Shown here: positions 42,608 to 50,511 of the stretch, piece after piece
Position numbering within the stretch: position 1 is the stretch's first letter
How the letters are laid out: every line of letters begins with the position of its first letter
Source of the DNA: Streptomyces shenzhenensis
GTDB taxonomy: Bacteria; Actinomycetota; Actinomycetes; Streptomycetales; Streptomycetaceae
Assembly: GCF_021462265.1 (NCBI RefSeq)
Contig: NZ_JAJONF010000034.1
Coordinates: 42,031 to 106,030, forward strand
Length of the DNA: 64,000 nucleotides
Direction: 5' to 3'
Program-made: the position numbers and the translations under genes
The notes under the pieces: generated by a model
Told to the model about the DNA's origin: nothing
The model's input: the letters and a program-made list of their open reading frames with translations, nothing else
Database searches by the model: none

Positions 42608-44308
42608 ATGTCGGACGAGGACGGCTGGGATGCCGTGGTCGTCGGTGCGGGAATCGGCGGGCTCGTGTGCGCCGCGTACCTCGCGGTCAGTGGCCGCCGG
42701 GTACTGGTTGTGGAGCAGCACGACGTGGCGGGCGGCAACGCCCAGGTCTTCCGTCGGCGCCGGGCGTACGAGTTCGACGTGGGCGTCCACTACATCGGGG
42801 ACTGCGGTCCCGGCGGCGTCCTCCCTGCGATCTTCGGCGGACTGGGCCTCAGCGATCGGGTCCGCTACCGCGAGATGGATCCCGACGGGTTCGACCGGAT
42901 CGTTCTGCCGAGCGTCAGCGTAGATGTGCCGGCGGGATGGCTTCCGTATCGCCAACGGCTGAAGGACGAGCTGCCTCAGGATGCCGCGGGTATCGACACA
43001 TTCACCGAGATATGCGCCGGCGTCGGCGCCGAGATGCGTGAACTGCTGCTCTCCTCTGGAGAGTTGACGCTGCCAGAGCTGACTGCCCGCACCCCGTTCA
43101 CCACGCGCTGGGGCAGGCGCTCGCTCAGTCGGCTCTTCGACCACTGCGGCTTGTCGCCCCGGTCCCGCACCGTGCTCGCGGCGCAGTCTCCCAATTACGG
43201 CGCATCGCCCGACATCGCCACCGTCGCCACCCACACCGCCGTCCTCGACCACTACATGCGTGGTGCCCACTACCCGGTAGGCGGCGGCCAGCAATTGGTC
43301 GCGGCACTGGTGGAGGTACTGGAGGCACACGGCGGAGAACTGCGGACGCGGACCAAGGTCGAACGCATCCTGGTCGAGAACGGCCGCGTCAGCGGCATCG
43401 GACTGGCGGACGACCGCACTGTCTGGGCTCCGCTCGTCGTCTCCAATGCCGACTTTCGGCGCACGGTGCTGGACCTGGTCGGGGAGGAGCACTTTCCGCG
43501 GCGCTTTGCCACCAGAGTGCGCGAGGCGACCATGGCCTTCCCCTTCGCCACGCTCTACATCGCGCTGGACAAGGATCTGCCGGACCAGCCGAATGCCAAC
43601 CTCTGGTGGTATCGCGACGAGGACATCGACGGCTACTACGCACGTCTGTCCCGCGGTGACATCGACCCGGTGCCGTCCCTGTTCGTGTCCTTCGCTTCTC
43701 TGAAGGACCCCGGCTCCCGTGCGGCGGGCCCGCCGGGACACAGCAACTTCCAGGTGATGACGCTCTGTCCGCCCGGGCTCGACTGGTGGGGTGTGAGCCG
43801 AGGGCCTGCCGAGGGCGGCCGCTATCGGCGCAGCGACGCCTACCAGGAACGCAAGCGGAACCTTGCGGAGGCGATGCTTCGCGCGGCCGAGGAGGCCCTG
43901 GGGCCGTTCCGTGCGCACATCACGCACCTGGAGGCGGGCACCCCGCTCTCCCATGAGCGGTACACGCTCTCCACCGGCGGAACACCCTACGGGCTGGCCG
44001 AATGGGGCGAGGCGGGCGGCCGGCCGAACACGCGCACCGGCATCGAGGGCTTGTACATGGTGGGCGCGAGCACCCGGAACGGCAGTGGCATCACCGGTGT
44101 CGCCATCGGCGGAATCGCCTGCGCCGCCCAGATCCTGGAGCGCCGGCTGCTGCACCGAGTCCATGCCGGAGAGGTATTGGCCGATGTCTCACGACTGCCC
44201 GAGCGGCCCGACGACTGGGATCCGCTGGCCGTCTCCCGCGGCCGGGCACGCCGCACGGCCCGAGGACTGGCCCGTCTGGGCAAGGGGCCGACCCCTCGGC
44301 CGCGCTGA
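42608..44308 (+). CDS. CrtI/phytoene-desaturase-like FAD oxidoreductase
   Basis: The 566-residue flavoprotein has an N-terminal FAD motif (VVVGAGIGGLVCAAYLAVSG), EFDVGVHYIGD near residue 60, and the C-terminal carotenoid-oxidoreductase motif GLYMVGASTRNGSGITGVAI. Relatives desaturate or isomerise polyenes, and some peptide clusters with cinnamoyl-type side chains carry such an enzyme. Here it probably acts on the ACP-bound chain built by the two ketosynthase genes upstream. The ribosome-binding site GGAGGGAA precedes ATG 42608. No other carotenoid gene is nearby, so a role in pigment synthesis is less likely. Confidence 0.8.
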   Translation: MSDEDGWDAVVVGAGIGGLVCAAYLAVSGRRVLVVEQHDVAGGNAQVFRRRRAYEFDVGVHYIGDCGPGGVLPAIFGGLGLSDRVRYREMDPDGFDRIVLPSVSVDVPAGWLPYRQRLKDELPQDAAGIDTFTEICAGVGAEMRELLLSSGELTLPELTARTPFTTRWGRRSLSRLFDHCGLSPRSRTVLAAQSPNYGASPDIATVATHTAVLDHYMRGAHYPVGGGQQLVAALVEVLEAHGGELRTRTKVERILVENGRVSGIGLADDRTVWAPLVVSNADFRRTVLDLVGEEHFPRRFATRVREATMAFPFATLYIALDKDLPDQPNANLWWYRDEDIDGYYARLSRGDIDPVPSLFVSFASLKDPGSRAAGPPGHSNFQVMTLCPPGLDWWGVSRGPAEGGRYRRSDAYQERKRNLAEAMLRAAEEALGPFRAHITHLEAGTPLSHERYTLSTGGTPYGLAEWGEAGGRPNTRTGIEGLYMVGASTRNGSGITGVAIGGIACAAQILERRLLHRVHAGEVLADVSRLPERPDDWDPLAVSRGRARRTARGLARLGKGPTPRPR

Positions 44309-44322
44309 GCCGATGGCCACGC

Positions 44323-44353
44323 CGGCCGTGTGAGGCATTGGCCCCCACGGCCG
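44323..44353. terminator. Possible terminator between converging genes
   Basis: CGGCCGTG and CACGGCCG pair perfectly across a 15-base loop, in the 58-base gap between the desaturase gene (plus) and the methyltransferase gene (minus). Confidence 0.4.
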
Positions 44354-44366
44354 ACGCGAAGAGATC

Positions 44367-45164
44367 TCAAGGACGTGCCGCGAAGACTATGTGCAGGTCC
44401 GTTCCGCGGTAGTCACTGACCTGCCTCACCTCGGTCCGCATACCGTTCCTGCGGAACATTGCGTCCACAGCGGCGAGTTCTCCGTCGCGATCGGCGACCT
44501 CGACGACCGCGTTGCCGATCGTGGGCCAGATTTCATCGCCTATGCCGCGTAGCACCTGCAGTTCAAATCCTTCGACGTCGACCTTCAACAGGTCGATGCG
44601 ATCGAGACCGTGCCGAGCCACCACATCGGACAGCCGTTCTATCCGCACCGATACGGTCTTCTGCGCGAACTTTCCCGCGAGCATGGTGTCCATGTTCTCC
44701 AGAACCGCGGCCTTCGCCTCCGTATCCGTCATGCCCTCGGTGGAGTTCTCGACGTACCTCTCGACGGTGGCGCGGTCCGCGTCCGCATCGGCCCCGAACC
44801 CGGACATCATCGTGTAGTTGGGGTAATAGACGATGTCCCGGTGCTCGACCGTCTCCCCCAGGGCGCAATTGTGCAGGGTGACGGCCGGGAATCCTCGGAG
44901 ATTGAGTTCGAGCGCACGGAACACGTCCGGAACGGGTTCGAACGCGAAAACTCTGGAGCACGGCCACTGCCGTACCGCGAAGAGGGAAAACATCCCTATG
45001 TTCGCGCCGGCGTCGACGATTACAGGGTTGGCCGGCAGCGTCGGAAAACCTTCAAAGACGTACGTACGGTCCTCAAATATCTCCTTGTACAGATACTCGA
45101 TTTCGCTTCGGTTGATTCCGACGACGGACTCACCGTTGGGAAGGTATTTACGTGTCAGCGCCAT
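44367..45164 (-). CDS. FkbM-family SAM-dependent methyltransferase
   Basis: The 265-residue protein has the SAM-binding motif I PVIVDAGANIGMFSLFAVRQ, an acidic end of strand 2 (VFAFEPVPDVFRALELNL), and the FkbM stretch DLLKVDVEGFELQVLRGIGD. FkbM enzymes usually O-methylate hydroxyl groups of natural products, so this could cap a hydroxylated residue or the acyl chain. An acidic insertion around 120-170 (SGFGADADADRATVERYVEN) is not usual for the smallest members. It is set apart from the transporter genes by a very strong terminator. Confidence 0.85.
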   Translation of the reverse strand: MALTRKYLPNGESVVGINRSEIEYLYKEIFEDRTYVFEGFPTLPANPVIVDAGANIGMFSLFAVRQWPCSRVFAFEPVPDVFRALELNLRGFPAVTLHNCALGETVEHRDIVYYPNYTMMSGFGADADADRATVERYVENSTEGMTDTEAKAAVLENMDTMLAGKFAQKTVSVRIERLSDVVARHGLDRIDLLKVDVEGFELQVLRGIGDEIWPTIGNAVVEVADRDGELAAVDAMFRRNGMRTEVRQVSDYRGTDLHIVFAARP

Positions 45165-45320
45165 GTCGCCCGGCTCCGTTTCGTCATCCGGTCTCGGACC
45201 AGCCCGCTGTGCTCCTCGCGGCCGAGCCTATGCCTGAGAGGGCCCTGTCGGCCAAGAGCGGGAGAGCGCGGGCTCCCCGACCCGTTCAACCAGTCCGCTG
45301 CCGCAGTCGAACGACATACG

Positions 45321-45364
45321 CCGCCGGGCCGGAACGCCCCTGGCAAGGCGTTCCGGCCCGGCGG
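45321..45364 (-). terminator. Very strong terminator after the ABC exporter genes
   Basis: CCGCCGGGCCGGAACGCC and GGCGTTCCGGCCCGGCGG form a perfect 18-base stem with an 8-base loop. It lies 17 bases beyond the stop of the permease gene (45381) and separates that operon from the methyltransferase gene downstream. Confidence 0.9.
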
Positions 45365-45380
45365 TCGGCACATCACATGG

Positions 45381-47933
45381 TCAGTCGGCGGCGATGGCCC
45401 TCAGGATATTCATCCTGCCGGCTCGGAAAGCCGGCACCAGCGCAGCCACCAGGCCCACGACAGCGGAGAGCACGAGGACCATCGCAATGGTGGTCACCGG
45501 CACGCTCAGCACGCCCATCCCCTGTTTCCTGTTCGCATGCTGGAAGGCGATTCCCCAGGCGAGGCCGAGGCAGGTACCGATCAGCGCGCCGAAGACCGCG
45601 ATCGTCACCGACTCCAGCCGGATCATCCGTCGCAGTTGGACGCGGGACAGGCCGACAGCCCTGAGCAGTCCGATCTCCCGGGTGCGTTCGACCACGGACA
45701 GCGCCAAGGTGTTGATGACACCGAGGACTGCAACGCTGATCGCCAGGGCGAGCAGAGCGTAGATGATGTAGAGCAGGGCGTTGACATTGTCCCGGAACAT
45801 CTGGTTGAACCCCGCATGGTCCTGCACGGTCGCCATCGGATAGGCGCGGAGGGAGTGCTGAAGGGCGTCGTACGTCTTGTCTTTGTCCGCTCCGTTCGCG
45901 GCCATGCAGAGGAAGACGTTGTCCGGCGGGATCAGGGTGGCGGGCAGGGCCTTGGCCAACGTCGAGATCCCGATGTAGATCTGCCGGTCGAAGAAGGGAT
46001 TGTTCTTTGCGGTGATGACCCCGATCGGCACCTTCTGGACATGACCCTTGCCGTAGTCGATGGTCATCTCGTCGCCAACCTTCAGGTTGAAGTTCTTGGC
46101 GAAGGTCTGGTCGACCGTGACGGCGCCCTCATTCACACTCTGCAGGCTGCCCGCGACCACCTGGGCGTGGAAGTCCCGGGTGATGGAGGGCGAAACAGCG
46201 GTGAGGGTGAAGTTCTGGCTCACCTTGCCCGTGGTGATGGTGGCCAGCACATACTTCTCCTCGGTGACATGGTCGATGCCAGGAGTGTTCCTCGTGGCAT
46301 CGAGCATGGCAGGCGTCAGACCGTTGGTCGGGCCGGTGGTGACAAGGTAATCGGCACCCAGCGACTTGGCGACCTGCGAGTTGGTCGAGGCCACCAGCGA
46401 GGACGACTCCACGGAGAAACCGGTGACCAGGCACAGACCGATGGTGAGCGCCGCTGCCGTGGCACCGGTACGGCGCGGATTGCGCACCGCGTTGAGCTGG
46501 GCCAGTTTGCCGGAAGCGCCGAAGAGGGCGGGCAGCACCCTGCCGAGCACCCCGATGATGCCGGTGGCGAGCAGCGGACCGAGCACAACGAAGGCGACCA
46601 ACAGGAAAACCGCACCTGTTTCCACAAGCGGCTTCGAGCTCTTCACCGCGCCCTCCACCAGCGCGGCGGCACCGAGGATCGTCACCAGCAGCCCGATCAC
46701 GATCCGCTTGCGATTAGCCGCTTTGTCACTCGAAATCCCGTGCTCGCTCAAGGCCGCCATCGGCGAGATGCGGCTGGCCCGGCGGGCGGGCAGCCACGCC
46801 GACAGCACCGTGATCACGATGCCCACCCCGTACGAGGCGATCGGCACCGTCCGGTCGAACACCAGCGAGGACGACATCGGAATCCCGGCCGGGGTCATCA
46901 ACTGCGCCAGCAGGAACGCGACGCCCAAGCCGGCGAACATGCCGAGCGTGGAGCCGACCACTCCGAGCAGCAGTGCCTCGATCAGCACCGACCGGTTCAC
47001 CTGTCGCCGGCCGGCCCCCAGAGCGCGCAGCAGGCCGATCTCCCGGGTGCGCTGGGTCACCAGCATGGAAAACGTGTTGATGATGAGGAATCCGCCGACC
47101 ACCACCGCGATGGTGGCGAAACCGAGCAGTACCGCCTTGACGAAACTGAGGAAGCTGCTTGTGTCCTTGGTGCTGTTCGCCTCCTGCTCGCTGGCCGTCT
47201 TTGCCTGATACCCCCTGCCGATCACCGGCGTAATCTCGCTCTTCAACCGATTGTTCGAGACGTGTCCGTCGCCGTACACCTCGATCGAGGTGAAGACGCC
47301 GGTGGCACCGAGCAGGTCGTGCTCGGCGGTCGAGCGCTGGAGGAAGGCCATCGCCGAGCCGGGGTTGGTCGTGGTGAACGAGGCGATCCCCGAAACGGTG
47401 TAGTCGAAGGTACCGAGCGAGTTGATGACCCGGACCGGACTTCCGAGGTGAAGCCCGCTCTTCTTCGCGGTGTCCGCGTCGACCAACATGTCGTCCGGCC
47501 CGGAGGGGGCGCGTCCCGAGGTGATCTTCAGAGGTGAACGCGGATCCCGTCCCCAGGCACCGATGATGGCCGAAGCACCGCCGAAGGGACCCGCCACCTT
47601 GTTGGTCTTCGGGTTGATCAGTGCGGCGTTGTTGACCGAGATCTTCCCCAGGGCGGTTTTGACGCCGGGCAGGGTGTCGACCTTCTGGAGCATCGACGCC
47701 GGCATGGTCAGCGGAGTACCGGTGGACGGCCCGATGCCGTGCTTGGCGGGGGTCTGGATCACCGAGACGTCGGAAACCGTTGAGGAGAAGAGGGAGTCGA
47801 CGGTCTTGGTGGCGGTGTTCGAGAACACCAGGGTGCCGGAGACGAATCCGACCGACAGCGCGATCGCGATGAGCGACAGCGCCAAGCGTCCCTTGTGCGC
47901 GAAGAAACTCCGCAGTGAGGTCTTGAGCAACAC
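45381..47933 (-). CDS. ABC transporter permease, MacB/FtsX type
   Basis: The 850-residue membrane protein has two FtsX repeats. An N-terminal helix precedes a large extracytoplasmic domain. Helix groups lie near residues 260-410 and 430-500, followed by a second outer domain and a C-terminal helix group near 735-850, with RTREIGLLRALGAGRRQVNR and RTREIGLLRAVGLSRVQLRR at the two repeats. Such permeases move peptides, lipids or antibiotics or give self-resistance. Placed with its ATPase directly downstream of the NRPS on the same strand, it probably exports the product or protects the producer. Confidence 0.87.
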   Translation of the reverse strand: MLLKTSLRSFFAHKGRLALSLIAIALSVGFVSGTLVFSNTATKTVDSLFSSTVSDVSVIQTPAKHGIGPSTGTPLTMPASMLQKVDTLPGVKTALGKISVNNAALINPKTNKVAGPFGGASAIIGAWGRDPRSPLKITSGRAPSGPDDMLVDADTAKKSGLHLGSPVRVINSLGTFDYTVSGIASFTTTNPGSAMAFLQRSTAEHDLLGATGVFTSIEVYGDGHVSNNRLKSEITPVIGRGYQAKTASEQEANSTKDTSSFLSFVKAVLLGFATIAVVVGGFLIINTFSMLVTQRTREIGLLRALGAGRRQVNRSVLIEALLLGVVGSTLGMFAGLGVAFLLAQLMTPAGIPMSSSLVFDRTVPIASYGVGIVITVLSAWLPARRASRISPMAALSEHGISSDKAANRKRIVIGLLVTILGAAALVEGAVKSSKPLVETGAVFLLVAFVVLGPLLATGIIGVLGRVLPALFGASGKLAQLNAVRNPRRTGATAAALTIGLCLVTGFSVESSSLVASTNSQVAKSLGADYLVTTGPTNGLTPAMLDATRNTPGIDHVTEEKYVLATITTGKVSQNFTLTAVSPSITRDFHAQVVAGSLQSVNEGAVTVDQTFAKNFNLKVGDEMTIDYGKGHVQKVPIGVITAKNNPFFDRQIYIGISTLAKALPATLIPPDNVFLCMAANGADKDKTYDALQHSLRAYPMATVQDHAGFNQMFRDNVNALLYIIYALLALAISVAVLGVINTLALSVVERTREIGLLRAVGLSRVQLRRMIRLESVTIAVFGALIGTCLGLAWGIAFQHANRKQGMGVLSVPVTTIAMVLVLSAVVGLVAALVPAFRAGRMNILRAIAAD

Positions 47934-47944
47934 GGTCCGCCCCC

Positions 47945-48733
47945 TCAGCCGTTGTGCTTGCCGTCGAAGAGACGGATGCGCTGCAGGACGGAGTCGGCTG
48001 TCGGCGAGTTCATGTCGTCGACGATCACGCCGTCGGACAGGAAGAGCACCCTGTCCGCGTAGCTCGCCGCCGCAGGGTCGTGCGTCACCATCACGATCGT
48101 CTGCCCCAGCTCATCCACCGAGCGCCTGAGGAATGTCAGTACCTCCGCGCCTGAGCGAGAGTCGAGGTTGCCGGTCGGCTCGTCGCCGAAGATGATGTCC
48201 GGCCGGGCTGCCAACGCCCGTGCCACGGCGACACGTTGCTGCTGCCCGCCGGATAGCTGCGTGGGACGGTGCTTCAACCGGTCGGCCAGGCCGACCGTGG
48301 CGACCACTTGGTCCAGCCAGGCCCGGTCCGCCTTGCGGCCGGCGATGTCCATCGGAAGGGTGATGTTCTCCAGCGCGTTCAGGGTGGGCAGCAGGTTGAA
48401 GGCCTGAAAGATGAATCCGACCTTGTCACGGCGCAGCTTCGTCAACTGCTTGTCCTTCAGACCAGTGATCTCGGTCTCGCCGATCCAGATCCGTCCGGAG
48501 GTGACCGTGTCGAGACCGGCAAGGCAGTGCATCAGGGTGGACTTCCCCGAACCCGAAGGACCCATGATCGCGGTGAACCGGCCGCGCTCGATGTCCACGT
48601 CGACCGCGTTCAGGGCGGTGACCTGGGTCTCGCCGCCGCCGTAGGTCTTGGTGACCTGCCTCGCCGTGGCGGCATCGGCCGAGATACCCCCGGAATTCTC
48701 CGATGACTGCACCGCCCTGGATGCTGCTTTCAC
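47945..48733 (-). CDS. ABC transporter ATP-binding protein, LolD/MacB type
   Basis: From GTG 48733 the protein has 262 residues. Walker A is GPSGSGKSTL, the signature is LSGGQQQRVAVARAL, Walker B is DIIFGDEPTGNLDS, and the switch His is in VMVTHD. The ANLLPTLNALENITLP-like Q-loop region reads FIFQAFNLLPTLNALENITL. Start 48733 is preferred because GAGGAGA lies just upstream; a longer frame from 49000 has no family similarity. The permease gene follows 11 bases later. Confidence 0.9.
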   Translation of the reverse strand: MKAASRAVQSSENSGGISADAATARQVTKTYGGGETQVTALNAVDVDIERGRFTAIMGPSGSGKSTLMHCLAGLDTVTSGRIWIGETEITGLKDKQLTKLRRDKVGFIFQAFNLLPTLNALENITLPMDIAGRKADRAWLDQVVATVGLADRLKHRPTQLSGGQQQRVAVARALAARPDIIFGDEPTGNLDSRSGAEVLTFLRRSVDELGQTIVMVTHDPAAASYADRVLFLSDGVIVDDMNSPTADSVLQRIRLFDGKHNG

Positions 48734-49152
48734 TGGTCTCTCCTCATCAGAAATCCTCTGCCCATGCCCCGATGCAAAGGCCCGGGCGTTGATCGCTTCC
48801 AAACTAGAGGTGGAGTCCCGACGGGTCGTCATGCCGCCGAACGAAAGGGATCCACGCCTATCCGCCTGACGGATACCGTCCTCGGGCGGAGGCCGGGCCG
48901 CGCGGGACACGGCGTGCCGGGCCGGTGGCCTCGCGGCCGGCGGAAGACGGCCACATGACGCCTGCGGCCTGTGCTTCCGCCCAGGGCCCGTCCGCTCCAC
49001 AGCGGGGCAAACATATCGGGATGCGCCTCAGGGTTTGCAGAGGAACAACATGCGGGCGCATGGTGCGCTGACCTGCGATGTCAAGTCGCAGAACCCACAA
49101 GTTATTTCACGGCAAGCCCTCACTTGCCGACCGTTGCCGACTCCTGTGGTCC
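48734..49152. other. Gap between the NRPS and exporter genes
   Basis: This 419-base stretch lies between the NRPS stop and the ABC ATPase start, both on the minus strand. No gene is supported in either direction. It probably contains the exporter promoter. No clear terminator hairpin or palindrome was found by eye. Confidence 0.5.
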
Positions 49153-50508
49153 CTACGGCCGCACCGTCCGCATCCACTCCGCCATCGCGCTCCAGGCCCG
49201 TTCCAGCATGTCGGGCCGGGCCATGTCATGGTGGTTGCAGGGAAGGACGGCCTCCGATATCTCTCCGGAGATGTACGGCTTCCACTTGGCCCCGTGAGAC
49301 GTACTCGCCGTCTTGCCCTCTTCCGCCACCAGCAGCAAGGCATGGCCGTCGAACCGGCCTGGCTCATGCTTCGACATCAGGTAGCCGTTGTTGTGGTAAA
49401 CACCCGCGAGAAGGGCGAGTTCCTCGTCCGACAGCCCGCCGAGCACGTGCCCCATCTCAGCGCGTAGCTCCTCCAGGGTCTGCGCAACGTCCGTCTTCTG
49501 CCCGGGTCCCGCCACAGTTCCGTGACCCTGATCGTCCGCGGTCCGCTCGAAGGGGTAGGCGTCCATGAGGACCAGAGCCGCCACCTGCACACCAGCCGCC
49601 TGGAGTTGAAGCGCCATCTCGTGGGCGACGACGCCTCCGAAGGACCACCCGACCAGCTGATACGGACCGGACGGGCACACAGCGCGGATTCGCTCGATGT
49701 AGGCCGCCGCCATCTGCCGGACGGAATTCGAGAGCGGGGTCACACCGTCGAGCCCGTCGGCTTGCAGGCCGTACACGGGAACGTCCTCCGGAATGTGCCG
49801 GGCCAATGGCCGGTAACTCCAGCTCAGTCCGCCCCCGGGATGAACGAAGAAGAGCGGTGGCTTGTCTCCTTGGGTTCGGATGGGCAGAACACCACTGAGG
49901 GCGTCCTGGACGGAGGACAGATTCAGCGTGTTGATCAGCCCTGTGGGAGTCGGATGACCGATGATGTCCCGCACTGACACCGACACTCCGCGCACACGCA
50001 GTTGTTCCACGAGACCAATCGCCATCAAGGAGTGTCCACCGAGCGCGAAGAAATCGTCCTCCAGCCCCACATCCGAAAGCCCCAGCACCTGAGCGAAGGC
50101 CGCACAGACGGTCTCCTCAAGCACTCCCGCGGCTCCCCCTCCCCGTCCCGACACCGTGCTGTGGTCCGGAGCCGGCAGGGACTTCTCATCGAGCTTGCCG
50201 TTCACGGTCACTGGCATCTCGTCCAGCACCACGAACGCCGACGGCACCATGTACCCGGGCAGGCGTTCGGCGGCGAACTCCCGTACCGACTGCGCCAAGT
50301 CACCGGATGTGTTGTCATCGTGCTCCGCGACGATGTAGGCGACGAGGCGTTTGTCGCCGGGGGTGTCCTCGCGGACCGTCACGGCGGCCTGGGCGAGGGC
50401 GGGGTGTGCGGCCAGGACCGTCTGGACCTCGCCCGGCTCGATCCGGAAACCCCGGATCTTCACCTGTTCGTCCGCACGCCCCACGAACACCAGCTGCCCG
50501 TCGGCGGT
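49153..50508 (-). CDS. NRPS C-terminal part: end of A2, PCP2 and thioesterase (downstream of an in-frame TGA)
   Basis: The frame continues directly from the TGA at 50509-50511 of the main NRPS gene. It encodes the A8-A10 part of the second adenylation domain (RADEQVKIRGFRIEPGEVQ; VNGKLDEKSLP), a peptidyl carrier domain with its serine in DFFALGGHSLMAIGL (Ser2094 in continuous numbering), and a type I thioesterase with its nucleophile in LVGWSFGGVVAHEM (Ser2223). The thioesterase marks the end of the assembly line and releases the peptide by hydrolysis or cyclisation. If translated separately it might restart at the in-frame GTG at 50490, but no strong ribosome-binding site was seen, so readthrough, a sequencing error or loss of function are the other readings. 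Confidence 0.8.
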   Translation of the reverse strand, partial: TADGQLVFVGRADEQVKIRGFRIEPGEVQTVLAAHPALAQAAVTVREDTPGDKRLVAYIVAEHDDNTSGDLAQSVREFAAERLPGYMVPSAFVVLDEMPVTVNGKLDEKSLPAPDHSTVSGRGGGAAGVLEETVCAAFAQVLGLSDVGLEDDFFALGGHSLMAIGLVEQLRVRGVSVSVRDIIGHPTPTGLINTLNLSSVQDALSGVLPIRTQGDKPPLFFVHPGGGLSWSYRPLARHIPEDVPVYGLQADGLDGVTPLSNSVRQMAAAYIERIRAVCPSGPYQLVGWSFGGVVAHEMALQLQAAGVQVAALVLMDAYPFERTADDQGHGTVAGPGQKTDVAQTLEELRAEMGHVLGGLSDEELALLAGVYHNNGYLMSKHEPGRFDGHALLLVAEEGKTASTSHGAKWKPYISGEISEAVLPCNHHDMARPDMLERAWSAMAEWMRTVRP

Positions 50509-50511
50509 TCA
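50509..50511 (-). other. In-frame TGA interrupting the NRPS second A domain
   Basis: Between A-domain motifs A7 (MYRTGDRVR) and A8 (GRADEQVKIRGFRIE) the minus strand reads CGG-GTC-CGC-TGA-ACC-GCC-GAC. The same position in the first A domain is Trp (GDLVRWDADGRLVFVG), so a TGG-to-TGA change explains it. The frame on both sides is otherwise intact. Confidence 0.92.

Noticed and set aside
44610..47537. A 975-residue plus-strand frame
   Set aside because: It is antisense to the ABC permease and methyltransferase genes, low in complexity and rich in His/Arg/Gly, as expected from a shadow frame.
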